This document shows, one piece after another, positions 12,752-24,746 of a stretch of 35,000 nt of DNA. A program made the translations under genes and the position numbers. The DNA is from Cristatella mucedo. Taxonomy: Eukaryota; Bryozoa; Phylactolaemata; Cristatellidae. The notes under the pieces were generated by a model. That model saw only the letters and a program-made list of their open reading frames with translations, was not told the DNA's origin and searched no databases. Position 1 is the first letter of the stretch, and each line of letters begins with the position of its first letter. The stretch lies in the NCBI GenBank assembly GCA_009760855.2, contig WPIO01000067.1, forward strand, positions 1,897,501 to 1,932,500. Direction: 5' to 3'.

Positions 12752-13001
12752 GAATAATAATTATAATACGTTCGATAAAGCGCCCTCAGAGAGCTCAATA
12801 TCTTTCTAGGCGCTTTACAATTGCTGCAAAGGAAGCACGATTGAATGGTTAACGGTAGCATGCTCAATAATAGTAACGATAATACTCGACATAGCGCCCT
12901 CGGAGAACTCAAATCTCCTTCTAGGCGCTTTGCAGGAATAATGCGGTTGGATGTGTGACATGCACACGGTCAGCAATCAAGTGCGGTTAGTGGCAGCAGG
13001 C
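12752..13001 (-). mobile_element. Two LINE tails in tandem
   Basis: Two stem-loop tails (CGCCCTCAGAGAGCTCAATA at about 12781, CGCCCTCGGAGAACTCAAAT at about 12895), each followed by 3' UTR sequence. The second copy lacks an internal block of the 3' UTR that the others have. An AT-rich spacer lies between them. Confidence 0.75.
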
Positions 13002-13287
13002 AAGAAGCCCCGCAAACCTACGGCTAGACGCCAGGACGAAAGTTGTGCAGCCAGCCAGCTGCCCGCTGGAGCCAGCCGCCACCAACATTCCGAGGCGGCC
13101 ACCAACATTCCTGCGGTTTCCTTTGTGCCAGCTGACAGATCGAGGCCAATTAGCATTCAGTGGGCATTCTGCTGCGCAACGGTGCTTTTCTACCCCGTTC
13201 GGTCTTATCCCCCCCTGCTTGCAGCTCGAGTCCGGTTCGAGTCGAGCCGTGGCCGGACTGACCTGCGCTGCGGCCTTGAAGTTCGGC

Positions 13288-13341
13288 GAAGGAAGGCACC
13301 GCCGCCGCCTACTCGAAGAGGCGGCTGCGGTGCCTTCCTTC
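13288..13341. repeat. 22-bp inverted repeat, 21 of 22 matching
   Basis: Left arm begins GAAGGAAGGCACCGCCG, right arm ends GCGGTGCCTTCCTTC, loop of 10 bases. A stable hairpin at the edge of a CTTC tract. Confidence 0.9.
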
Positions 13342-13357
13342 GCTATCCTTAAGTCCT

Positions 13358-13430
13358 TCGCTTCTTCCTTCTTCTTGCTTTCTTCCTGCCTGCTTCCTTC
13401 TTTCCTTCCTTCCTTCCTTCTTTCCCTCCG
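13358..13430. repeat. CTTC-rich pyrimidine tract
   Basis: Irregular CTTC/CTTT tetranucleotide repeat on the plus strand. Confidence 0.8.
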
Positions 13431-13545
13431 GGTTTGCGCTACGCATCGGCAATTTCGCTCGGGCTTATCGGTAGGCCGTATCCGTAAGCAGAAGAACTAT
13501 ACATGGTGGCTACGAGCAATCAAACTAAGCAGGGGCCTATTCTAT

Positions 13546-13582
13546 CCGTATCAAGTGCATTATTATTACTATTATATATCCG
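13546..13582 (+). mobile_element. LINE tail stub
   Basis: ATCAAGTGCATTATTATTAC followed by TATTATATA matches the very end of the LINE tail without the stem-loop. A weak call on a short match. Confidence 0.4.
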
Positions 13583-15299
13583 GCTGCTCAACACCAAGGC
13601 CGAGGCGACCGCTGCTCGAGAGCTAAATGAGCCGGCGCCGCTGGGACGCTCTAGAGCCGTCCGACGAAAGCGCGTGCGAGCTGAGAGCGGTTTTTAATGA
13701 TGCGATCAAAGCGGGCGGTCGAGTCGGTCCCTCGGGCGCTGCCAGCTAGCCGCCGAGTTGCAGTAGCGTTGCCGAGAGACCGTCGCCGACAGCCCCGGGC
13801 GCTGCGATCATAAGCAAGGCGGCTAGGGGCAGAGTTCGCAGACTTTGCTGAGCCCAGCCAGCAGCCGCTCCGCTTTCGTGCATGAGAGCGCCCGACGTAC
13901 AGTTCATTCGCAGTTGCAGCACACTCAAAAGCGAGCCGATGGCGTCTGACGGTTTCGTCACGTCAAGACAGCCGCGACCGCCGCTAGAGAGAGTTAGCTG
14001 AGCCTCAAAACGACGCTGGATAGGTGGGACCTGTCCAGCAAAGCCGTCCGCCAAAGTTTGGGGCAAAGTACGTGACGCGATTCAAACCGTCCTCCTCCAG
14101 CGTGTCTCGCGCGTCGCTGCAGAGTCACGCGGCGGCGGCTGCTGCGGCCCTAGCTCTCTAGCGCCGCATGCGCCTAGCATAGCGCCTAGCATAGCGCCTA
14201 GCATGCGCGGCGCCTGTTTTCGCACATCGTCCGAAGTGCTCGCACAATACTCGCACTCGTAATTACAGTACGACATCCACAAGCGTTCGCGAAAGTGCGC
14301 TTCTTAAGACGGCGCTTTTGTGCACGTGCTCGCGAGCGTCCGCGCTCCTCGCTGGTTAATGACCCTCAAGCGAAGTTTAAGAGATTGACGTGCACTGAAA
14401 GTGCGCCAGTAAGGCGGTTTCGACGCGCCAGGATAGCCAGAAAGCGTCAACATTTACTGTAAGCCCGGTGTTAGAAAGCGGGCAAATTGAACTGCGCCGA
14501 TTTTCTGCTGCGTGGGCCATCGAACGCGTTCCTATTGAGAAACATGCATGCAGTCGCGGCTTCTGCACGAGGAATATTGGTTTCGTGAGGTTGGTTTCGC
14601 AGTCCGAGGAATTCAGACGTATGTCTCCGTTGCTACAGAAGCTGCAATGACTCTAGCTCGATCAACTGGGTAAAGAGCAAAAGTCCCCTTCCGATCCAGA
14701 AGGCCAAGGCCATGGCTACCTAGCTGAACGACGCGCCAGTTTCAGTCCCGTCGTGCCCTCGGGTCCTCTGGCAACAATACATGAGCTGCACTGTTCTGAT
14801 GACAGAATGTCTTGCTTTGAGTCTCCAAAACTCTTGACTCGCTGCCAACGTTCTAATGCAATCACATCCTGTTTCCTGCTGCAGACTCCGTCCGGCGCAT
14901 CCCGTCTAACCGTCATGAGCTGCTAACCCCGTGCTAACCACTTTCTCAACTTCCATCCAGCCTACGCCATTTTCTCGCCCTTTCTTTGTTGGATTATAGT
15001 CTGCTGGCTACAGAAGAAACACAAAAAGCCACACAGGCTTTCACTGCTCGCTAAAGAAGGTGGCCAAGTGAAACATCCGTTTGATCTTCAACGCTCTTTT
15101 TTAAGTTACAGGCGGAGATTCGTGGCCAAGCAATGAAGCTTTCGTGGCTGACCTCGGAATCCCACGCCCGCGGAGAGAAAGGCATTGAGGCGGCCTTGCG
15201 TCTCCGACTCCATCACTGGCCAGCAAGCCGTGTGGTACCTGTTCCTGAACCGGAAGGCCACGGTAGCACTTGCGACCCGGCAGCACATGGCTATGCCGG
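13583..15299. other. Unassigned sequence
   Basis: Only the 12-bp tandem at 14170 stands out. Open frames are short and unlike known proteins. Confidence 0.5.
14170..14206. repeat. 12-bp tandem repeat
   Basis: GCGCCTAGCATA repeated three times, the last copy ending in GCATGCGC. Confidence 0.85.
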
Positions 15300-15435
15300 C
15301 TAATGCATATATATATGCCAGTTGAAAATTTTCCAATACATTTTTACATATTAAATATTATAATATATATATATATATATATATTATGAATATTACATAT
15401 ATTACATATATATTATATATATATATATCATCTAT
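15300..15435. repeat. AT-rich block with (TA)n
   Basis: Mostly A and T, with several TA runs including 15364-15384 and 15412-15428. Confidence 0.9.
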
Positions 15436-15479
15436 ACATGTATGAATAATTATATTTAAGATAAAGAGCTATCGCATGC

Positions 15480-15600
15480 CGTCTACCGTGGGATTGAACG
15501 CCGAAAACTGATTCGCCTCAAGCAGGAAACGTTCCTGTAGCGTCTGGGTAACAGGGTTCCAGTGCTCTTACTTATTGAGCTACTGAAACTTCATATCAAT
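15480..15600 (-). mobile_element. tRNA-like SINE head
   Basis: On the minus strand: TAGCTCAATAAGTAAGAGCA (close to a box A and D arm) and, about 70 bp on, GTTCAATCCCACGG (box B-like). The long spacing and lack of a paired acceptor stem argue against a real tRNA. Confidence 0.45.
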
Positions 15601-15829
15601 ATTTGTCTTGGAGATGAATTATAGCTTTCAATGTGACTTAAAGCCCTTGGTTTGTTTTGATTTAAGGCATTGGTTATTACAGACGAGTTAAGACGACGGA
15701 GTAAATACATGAATTCTAATCGCGAGCAGACGATAAAGAGCCAAGACAGGGTTCTGTCGTCGGACGGTTACGAGGCGGAACGTGAAGAAGCAGCTTGCAA
15801 TCCAGTGCTTAACTCCACTCAACATTCAC

Positions 15830-15920
15830 CGATCGTGCTTCCTTTGCAGCCAATGTAAACTCCCTAGAAAGAGATTGAGTTATGTGAATGCGCTATAGCA
15901 AATGTATTATTGTTATTATT
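15830..15920 (+). mobile_element. LINE tail
   Basis: CTTCCTTTGCAGCCAATGTA, TAGAAAGAGATTGAGTTATG, CGCTATAGCAAATGTATTAT, then (TTA)n-like sequence. Its microsatellite end runs straight into the inverted-duplicate unit A. Confidence 0.7.
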
Positions 15921-16114
15921 AATACCACTCCTAAAAACACAGCAGCCAAACGCCTATCCCCTGCGCTGCTTCAAATCTGTCCCCTCCATTGAACAACCCC
16001 GATAATGCGCACCAAGCTACCTACACGTAAACACGCACAAGCACACGCACGCACGCACACGTACGCGCGCACGCGCGCCTCACGCATTAACGCGCAAACA
16101 CAGTTCGCACTAGT
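15900..16114 (+). repeat. Inverted-duplicate unit A
   Basis: About 200 bp nearly identical, in inverted orientation, to 20054-20264. Shared landmarks are ACCACTCCTAAAAACACAGC, ATTGAACAACCCCGATAATG and CGCACCAAGCTACCTACACG. It includes a CA/CG-rich segment. No coding potential seen. Confidence 0.9.
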
Positions 16115-16189
16115 AAAACGTCATTGTGCAGTAGCATGCCCAGAGGACGTGCAGAAGCTGCAGGAGATATGTTTTTATTTTCTTTAAAA

Positions 16190-16310
16190 TCTTTAGGCCA
16201 TTGCTCGCTTTTCACAATCCGAGCAGGTCGTGTGCTTGAGTCGTGTAACGGTCGAATCTCTATTGACCATTGCAAGCGGTGGCGACAGCCGTCATCTGCT
16301 GCTATAAATA
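16190..16310 (+). mobile_element. SINE fragment, second family
   Basis: Contains TTAGGCCATTGCTCGCTTTT, TCACAATCCGAGCAGG and CATTGCAAGCGGTGGCGACA, matching the head and body of 8566-8730, followed by AT-rich (AAATA)n. Confidence 0.6.
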
Positions 16311-16514
16311 AAAATAAAAATATAATAATAAAATGAAAAACCATAAAATATGTAAATGAGGTTGCTAAATCACCATAACCTTCGGTTGGCATACTGCCCG
16401 TAAGTGGATAACTGGACTCGTGCCTGCATGTAATTCGGCGGGATGTGCTGAAGAGAGGCAATCGAAATGTTTTTCATTTTGTTGCACTCTTTGATAAAAA
16501 TGATGACGTTTGAC

Positions 16515-16590
16515 AAGAAATGTTAAGCGCCTTGAAAGAGATTGATTCATCTGAGGGCACTATATCAAATGTATTATTATTATTATTTCC
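16515..16590 (+). mobile_element. LINE tail
   Basis: GTTAAGCGCCTTGAAAGAGA, TTGATTCATCTGAGGGCACT, ATATCAAATGTATTATTATT. Tail only. Confidence 0.75.
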
Positions 16591-16599
16591 TGATGCAGA

Positions 16600-16870
16600 A
16601 GGCCTCTTCGGCAGTTTTCCATCACATATGTCGGACACTCCTAGATTAATATATGCTGACCAGTTTCACCAACTAGATTGGGTAGTTTCCTGGCTCTCTT
16701 TAAATCAGACTTTTTTCAAACACTCCTTGCTGGCCATGAGCGTGCGTATCTCGATCAGCGACTCCACAAAGCCCCGATGACGACGTTGCAGTTACGCCAG
16801 AGAGTCTTTCAAAAGCGCCTTCAAATTGCGAGAGGCCGTTACTGAGCTGTTACGATGGCCAACAGACTCC
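16600..16870 (+). mobile_element. Decayed LINE coding remnant
   Basis: GTATCTCGATCAGCGACTCC and CAAAGCCCCGATGACGACG, and GGCCAACAGACTCC, align with 20515-20640 in the better LINE copy. A weak reading LDWVVSWLSL resembles the LHWLPV region. Frame is broken. Confidence 0.4.
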
Positions 16871-17254
16871 TTTTAAGGCGGCGCGAGCGAGCGAACGAGT
16901 CTGGCGCAGCGTTCAGCTACCCAGAGCGTCAGCAACGACGAGTTTAGCTTGCGAGCGTGAGAACTTTGCTCTGCATCCGTCGATCGACCGATGAGTCATC
17001 GCTGCTCCTTCAGCCGAAGAGACGCCAGGATGGACGCTGTTGGACTAATTAACCAGCCTTACAGCCGCATTCGTCGCCTGCTATTGGACCGTTACGGCTT
17101 TGTCGAATGCCTGGTCGAGACGAAAAACACTGCGGCAGTCCAGTCTTCAGGAGCTAGGGAGCTGGTGGCAAGACCTGTCCGGCTAATAAAGCACGGCAGC
17201 CGCCGGCGCCGAAGCGCTTGCCTCTTTCAGTGCAGGTGGGCATGCAAAAAGAAA

Positions 17255-17566
17255 TTTCGCTATGCCTCTCCAGCTTGTCGAAAATAGGGCTGCAGCTTTG
17301 GTCTTCAAGCACTCGGATTGGAAGATGAAACTGCTGCATGCATTCGTTGCTAAACAGGCCGTCGCGACCGCTTGTTCGCAGTCATTGCTTGGCAATACCT
17401 GCGAGCGCACGCCATTCAACCGCCTCTTCTGCAGGTCTTTGTCTCACGGTCGTTCGAGGGCGTTTAATCAGTTCCACAACGTGTCCCTCATCCAGTTACT
17501 CTTGGCGGCTACACGGGCATTTGGTCTGTCAGTCCTAGGCTGTGGAACTCGCTGGAACTCGCCACC

Positions 17567-17570
<4 letters not shown>
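17255..17570 (+). mobile_element. Possible LINE C-terminal remnant
   Basis: PLQLVENRAAALVF and, 240 bp on, RAFGLSVLGCGTRWNS resemble the LQLVQNSAAR and AFSSYAPKAWNS motifs of the LINE at 19505-19925, but the middle does not match and the frame shifts. It could be a different LINE family or chance. Confidence 0.3.
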
Positions 17571-17572
<2 letters not shown>

Positions 17573-17612
<40 letters not shown>

Positions 17613-17672
17613 CTCTCTCAATCTCAATCTCGCTCTCGCTCTCGCTCTCACTCTCGCTCTCGCTCTCTCTAT
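17573..17672. repeat. (CT)n then (CTCGCT)n tract
   Basis: About 18 CT units, passing into CTCGCT/CTCAAT hexamer-like variants. Confidence 0.9.
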
Positions 17673-19132
17673 TCTCAGTTCCTTCACTGACCTTCTGCCG
17701 GAGCCGCGCTGCACATGCGCACTGTCTCTTCATTGCTCGCATCGAAAATGGTGGCCACAAAAGACGGCTCACGTCGACGATTGCCGCGGCTTTGCGCGCG
17801 CACGCGCACGCCGCAGAAAGGGGTCCGGCAAAGCAAGCGGCGGCTTCGGCGGCCGCGCGCGCACTCTGGCGGCTCAGCCTGCGCAGTCTAGCTCGAGCTT
17901 GGCGCGGCCCGTTCGTCGAGGGTTCGAGTCCAGCACAGACTTGCACTCGAGACCGCCAGCAGGCGATACGCGACTCTTTTCGGCGGCGTGAGCTAGAGCG
18001 CGGGCAGCCGGAGCTCCTCTGTCGTTCAATGTAGGACGCGGCTGCGGAATCGGCGTCTTTGCGTTTTCTGCCTCTGCGCAGCCGCGCGGTATCGGCGCGC
18101 GCGAATCGAGAGCAGTCTGCAGAAGCTCAGCCCTCCTCACTAGGTGCGGTCGAGAACGGCTTCGCTACGGAGTAATACCGTAGCTGGCACCCGCTAGTGT
18201 CGCTAGCGCGGCGGCGGCGGCGGCGGCGGCTGCTGCTGCTGCACTACGTTGCAGCAGTGCGTCGCGCGATCTCGGTCTAGAAAGTGGCTGCTTCGAGGCG
18301 AGCCGCTCGTCGCGTTCTAGCGTATCGCACTCTGCAGCGGAAGCTGCGCGCGCGCTGCTGCGCAGCTCGTTTCTTTCACGTCGGGCAAAACTGGGCGAGC
18401 GCGAAAATCGCGTACACTCAGTAAATACCTTTCGCGCGCTGGCAGAGACCGCAAATCCACGCACTCGACTTCTCGAATCTTCCTCGTCTGGCGTCGCGAT
18501 GGACAGCACATCAGCTTCAAGAAGTACTTCCGTGGAATAAATGTCATTTCATTTGAAACTCCAGCTATTTTGCAGCTTAAATTAGCCACAAATACACGCA
18601 TATATAATACCTACCCCTATAATAAGCATGCTTTGGTAACTAGTCCGTATGGCCACCGCATTCAGTGACGTCACGTTGTGGTTTTAACCTTGTGATATTA
18701 TTTGTAGTATTAAAACTACTGTACGGCAATCGCGAGCCTAAAAAGGGGGCAGGTAATTTTCAAATTTAATTTCCATACGTAGCTGTAACATGCACACTCA
18801 TTTTTGAAACTGAACATTGAAACGCTACAACTTGACAGTACGATAAAAATTTTAAGGGGTGGCCAAGACATTCCAGCAGCTCGTGCTGTTTGCACTGCGA
18901 AACCCGTTTTACCTCCTTTGCTATCCCCTGAAATGAAGATCGCTGGATCCTGCACTTCCCAGGTTCCGCTTAAACCTGCTGAGCACGCTTATTGGATAGC
19001 TGGTCGAGAGAGCGTGACCGAACGGAAGTCGTACTGCGACTGCCTTTGTTTGGTAAGCGATAGACATCCATAATAGAATATACCCACGATTACTCACGGG
19101 AATACTATATAGTATAAATTTAAAGCACTGTT
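17673..19132. other. Unassigned sequence
   Basis: CpG-rich to about 18480 with a GGC/TGC run near 18207-18245, then AT-rich. A CRE motif lies at 18666. No gene recognised. Confidence 0.5.
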
Positions 19133-19925
<793 letters not shown>

Positions 19926-19929
19926 AGGA

Positions 19930-20051
<122 letters not shown>

Positions 20052-20053
20052 GG

Positions 20054-20264
20054 TAGTCGGACTGTGTTTGCGCGTGAACGCGTGAGGCGCGCGTTCGCGC
20101 GTACGTGTGCGTGCGTGGGTGCGTGTGTGTGTTTGTGCGTGTTTACGTGTAGGTAGCTTGGTGCGCATTATCGGGGTTGTTCAATGGAGGCGACAGATTC
20201 GAAGCAGCGCAGGAAATAGGCGTTTGGCTGCTGTGTTTTTAGGAGTGGTTTTAATGATAACAAT
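20054..20264 (-). repeat. Inverted-duplicate unit B
   Basis: Reverse-complement copy of 15900-16114 with a handful of substitutions and small length changes in the CA-rich part. Flanked on both sides by long (GT)n arrays that unit A lacks. Confidence 0.9.
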
Positions 20265-20265
20265 A

Positions 20266-20266
<1 letters not shown>

Positions 20267-20331
<65 letters not shown>
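20267..20331. repeat. (GT)n microsatellite
   Basis: About 32 GT units directly after the inverted-duplicate unit. Confidence 0.95.
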
Positions 20332-20332
<1 letters not shown>

Positions 20333-20374
20333 AATATATACAGTATATGGTCAGCATATCCGTACGTTCTGTCC

Positions 20375-21160
20375 ATGCAATTCAAAGCTGATTGGCTACC
20401 CGCTTCACCATTTCTCGCTAGCCTAGACTGGTTCTCAATCAGGCACCTTATCGACTGCAAAGTTATGTGACTCACTTTTAGGTCCCTCCATTATCTTGCT
20501 CCAGCCTATGTAATGTATCTCAGTCAGTAACTCCACAAAGTCATAAAGACCATGTGGGTGTTACGCAGGAGAGTTTTGTATAGCGCACTCACAGCCTAAG
20601 CGGCTTTCGGTACGCATTCGGTAGCCAACAGACTTCGTCTCACGCAACAAAGAGAAAGTGGGAAGCATAGCAGAGTTAGGAGAGCAGTTGAGGTAGTGAG
20701 TAGCATAGAAGTAGCAGTTCAGGACCGCTGAAAAAGATGTGCCATAGTCGGCAGCCTACTTACGAGAACTACTGCGAAACCAGGCTAGAGATCGCACCAC
20801 CTGTCGTTCGGAGTCAAATCATTTTGCTATGCGTCGAACCAATCAATATCTAATCCTTCGAAGACCGCGCCTCAAGTTCGTACGCTCCGAAAGCCCGGAA
20901 CTCACTCCTGACTGACGCACCAACATTCCCTGACTAAGCAGCATTTAAAAAGAAGTTAAAGACGCACACTGCTTCGCACTGCATTTACTCGGTTTCCTCG
21001 CTGCGTCGACCTGTGTGTGCGCTTATACGTTGATATAGCGCATGCGAACACAAACCATGCGATCACGCTTCTTGTACATTATATATCAAGTGTCTAGACA
21101 GAGATTAGGTTCTCAGGGGACGCTATGCAAACATATTTGTATTATTCCCATTGTTATCCT
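20375..21160 (+). mobile_element. Decayed LINE 3' end, plus strand
   Basis: Readings in shifting frames match the 19446 copy: SPFLASLDWFSIRHLIDCKV, LTFRSLHYLAPAYV (20475-20520) and SSYAPKARNSLLTDAPTFPD (about 20865-20935). A 330-bp segment between them is shared with 16740-16870. The tail at 21085-21155 has AGACAGAGATTAGGTTCTCA and ends in ATTATTCCCATTGTTAT. Stops and frameshifts show it is dead. Confidence 0.7.
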
Positions 21161-21289
21161 CGGCCTGCCCTCTCAGACCCAAGGGTGCGTCCACACCGCG
21201 CCTCGTCTCTGCGCGTTCGTCCTGGAAATACTCTTTTGGCCGTCTAGACGCGAGTAAAGGCACCATATAAAGACGCAATGCGTCTCTAA

Positions 21290-22860
21290 AGACGACAGGC
21301 GCTCTTTAACGCACTCGCACGCCTAGCCGGCGCCACCGGCGTCTGCGGTCTGCCGGCCGCGGGAGGCACATCAATCTGGAGCCCGCACGCCGCCGATGTA
21401 GGCGCTAGCCATTACGCACCGCATAAACCGCCGCGAGTGCGGCCGACTATTTGCGGTTAGCTGATCTACCGCGTTAGCGATTCGCGCTACTTCAGCGCAA
21501 CTCCGGCGATCGGCCCGCAGCTGGCACCGACCGGGCTGAGCGTGACGCTTGCCAACGCGCGCCAAGCCGAGGCGGAATGGGCGCCGACTGGCGGCCGAAA
21601 GCGAATGCTCTGCGAACTGCTCGCACTAGGCGTTCGCAAGCATCGCTCAGCGTCATCCTGCGGCTTTCCTTTGGCTTTCCGTTCGACGACATCGTTCCCT
21701 CGCGTTGCGATCGCGCGCTCGGGATGCGACGATGCGTTCAAATCTATAGAAAATCCTACGGTCGCCTCCAGCGACGCTCGCGGCGAAGCGGCGCGAGGGT
21801 GGCGCGGCGGGCCGTCGACAATTAATGCTCCGCCGGCGCTGCTCAGCTTCCACGAGACGCCGCGCGTCCGCCGGGGACGCTCGGCGGCCGCGGCGGCGGC
21901 GGCCGCCGAGCGAAGCGGCGCCTGCGGCGCTCGGCGACGGCCGCGCGGGCGCCGGGGCGCGCAGCGAGCTGGCCGCGTTCGGAGAGCGCCGCCCGCCGCG
22001 TGACTTTGATTGACCTCCGCTAGTCGTCGATCGACCGTCGATATCCGCACGCGAAAGGGAAGCGCAGGCGGCGGCGGCGGCGCGATAAATAACGGACGGC
22101 GGCCAGGGGAGGGGGCCAGGCGACGTGAGAACGGCTTCTGCCCCGCCCGCGCGGGTGGGCGGACGCCCGCGAGCGAGTCCGCGGACGTCCGCTCGTAGAC
22201 CTGAGAGCTGTGCGCGCGCGCACGACGTCGAGATATCGTCGTGGCAGCGATGGCGACGAGCGCCGAAAGCCGGCGGCCGCGGCTGCAGTAACGCGATCGC
22301 AGATTCCAACAAACCTCCCCCTCCCGGCGGCGGCGGCGGCGGCGGCTGAGCGGTCCGGCGGACCGGCGACCCGGAGGCCGTCGCTTTAGCGATCGGCTGG
22401 TAACTTTATTTGCCAGTGCAGCAGCAACGCACGGACTATGGACACTTCGCTTACACAAGCGCCAACGTCAACACGCCGCGCCAGCTATGGGGGCGGCGGT
22501 GGGGGTGGGGCTAACGAATGACGCGACTCGTCACGCGCGCGGTTGCATCAGGCGGCGCCCGCTCAGTCCGCAGGTTAATTGGCTCGTTACGGAGGAGAGC
22601 GCCCGAGCGCAGACGTGGGCCGCCGCATCGCCCAGCATCCGCCCAGCGCGCTCGCGGAGCGTAGCTGCAGCACTAGGCGCGCAGCGCCCTGCGAGCGACT
22701 CGCGCCCGGGCACCGCGGGATTGCGAGATACCGTTGGCGTGCCGCCCGGAAGCTTCGACTTCCGTCCGGAAGGACTCCCGCTCGGGGGCAGAATCGGGGT
22801 CGTTGCTGTATCGGTCCGTTGCTGACCGGTTGAGCGCGAGAGAGCCGCCCCACCCGTCCC
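21290..22860. other. CpG-rich block, no gene supported
   Basis: Very GC-rich with CGG/GGC runs (for example about 21890-21910, 22068-22082 and 22327-22347) and a G-tract cluster at 22489-22510. A 323-codon minus-strand frame here is Arg/Ala/Pro-rich without any motif and overlaps long frames on the other strand, so it is treated as composition-driven. It may be an island belonging to the downstream gene or to an unseen one. Confidence 0.45.
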
Positions 22861-23789
22861 GATCTTCCGCGACGAATTAATGAATGGATGAATAAATAAT
22901 GTAGGCAGGCCCCATAGCTTTGCCGAGCCCGGCACAGAGCGCTTTGCACGACGGGGCGGACAGAATAGATCCGGTGGATTTCACCTCGTATCGCTCGTCA
23001 GCCAACCGGGCCGCCCAGCTCGCTAAAGGTCTGCTGAGACGTGCTGAGGCGATTTCGTTTTGGCATCGCAGCAAAGAGCGGATCGCCTGGAACTCCGCGC
23101 CAAGGCTTAGAATTGTTTAAGAATGAGGATATAAATATAAAGTGTATGTTATATAAATATCATAAACTCGCATATGTTGATTAATCAATGTAAGAGTTTA
23201 AAATATAGATCCTCGCTGTGAGGTGCCGCGCGTGGAGGCTTTTTAGAATGTGTAGAACATGAGGGATTTGATTTGACTGACTGCTGACAAAAAATACTTC
23301 GACGGAGAATGACAGCCAGACCGAAAACCTTGTGAGCAGGTCTGCAGGTTCTCGCGCGACATACATTCTGCAGACTATTTGACCACCGTGCGCTTTTCCT
23401 TTATACTGTGAAATTTAAAGCACTCTTCGCTTGTAATCTTCAGCACTAGCAGCGAGGTGTACATTCCCTCTACATATTAAAAATAATCGCATTGTTGCGA
23501 TACTGTGTTCAACAGTGAGAAGTGAATCTACTGTAATAGAAACCACCGAACATTCTCTAGAAAGTAAAAAGTCGCTGCTATGCTTGCATCTAGTTTGCCT
23601 TGGCTTATCGGATCGCAAGTTTTGATCGCTTCGCACTCTGAGCAGGCGCTCTGACGGTGGCTCCGTCGGAGCTTGTGAAACTTTGCAATTTCACTGTGGA
23701 AATCCCCACGCTAGCGGTTGTAAATCCATTCGAGTAATCCTGACGTCGCCATGTACGCTATGCAATTTCACCGCGCCGCCCGACACGGT
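22861..23789. other. Unassigned, AT-richer gap
   Basis: Separates the two CpG-rich blocks. No element or gene recognised. Confidence 0.5.
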
Positions 23790-23836
23790 ACGTCGGTCGA
23801 CCGCTGACTGCACTCCTGGCCGAGGCCGCCACCGCT

Positions 23837-23864
23837 TCGACGGCGCGACGCGTCGCGCCGTCGA
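23837..23864. repeat. Perfect 28-bp palindrome
   Basis: TCGACGGCGCGACG followed directly by its reverse complement, with no spacer, about 960 bp upstream of the gene start. Confidence 0.9.
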
Positions 23865-24717
23865 GCTGCTCTCGACGGGCTATGCCGGTCCGAGCGCGGC
23901 GTCACGACCTCTTCGCAGGCGGTTGCGAAAGACAAGCCGGGCAGTACACGTGCCGTATGAACCGGTAGCCACTTCCTTCAGCCGAGCCGCCCCGATGCCG
24001 TCCTTCAGCTGCCGATAGGAGCGAGCGACGCATCGCGCGTCGCTCGCGCGCCACCTGGCGACGGCCGCTAGCTCGATGGCGGTCGCGCGCGATCGTCGTC
24101 GAGCGATCGCCATCGGCGATGCGCGCGCGCACCCGTCCGCCCGCCCAAGCGCGCCGCCGCGCGAAGCGAACTCCACCCATCGCCCGCTCCCGCGTCGAGC
24201 GGCGCCGATCGAAGGGGCGGCCGATGACGACGACGACTTGCGCCTGCTTACGACGACAAGGAAAAGACGCCCGCGAGCAATTTGAGTGCGCCGCGGCGAC
24301 GACACCCACAGCGGCGGCGGCCAACCAGGCCATCGGACGCTCGAGCGCAAAGTCCGGCGAACTCTCGGCGCCGCACGGCGCCATTTCCCCGAGCCGGCGC
24401 TGTGGCCGGCAGAGGGACGATCGGCGCATCGACGCGATCGCGTCGGCGATCGCGTCGGCGATCGCGTCGATGCATGACCGCGACTTGCACGATCGTACGG
24501 CAGACAGCACGCGCAGACTAGAACGGGTTTGCTAAGAACGCCACCTTTGCTGCTTCGGGCGCCGCCGCCGCCACTCGCTCTCGCGGCATTACCGGCTAGC
24601 GCTCGCGGCGGCGGCGGCGGCGCTCGGCAGCTGTTGGGCCGCCGACGACGTCCGACAGGCGGTTATGGATTTTCTGACAGCGACAACGAGAGGGCGCTCG
24701 CTAAAAGATGATGGCCT

Positions 24718-24746
24718 AGCGCGGCATTGAAAATCAATACCGCGCT
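24718..24746. promoter_or_regulatory. 29-bp near-perfect palindrome upstream of the start codon
   Basis: Arms AGCGCGGCATTGA and TCAATACCGCGCT match at 12 of 13 pairs around an AAA centre, 78 bp before the ATG. The right half contains AATCAATA, which fits the known ONECUT-type homeodomain core (ATCAAT). The regulatory role is inference. Confidence 0.35.

Noticed and set aside
16991-17287. 98-codon plus-strand frame
   Set aside because: No recognised domain, and followed by possible LINE debris. Insufficient evidence for a gene.
21487-22458. 323-codon open frame on the minus strand
   Set aside because: Arg/Ala/Pro-rich, with no motif and no splice or signal evidence. Opposite-strand frames are equally open because the region is CpG-rich and stop-poor.
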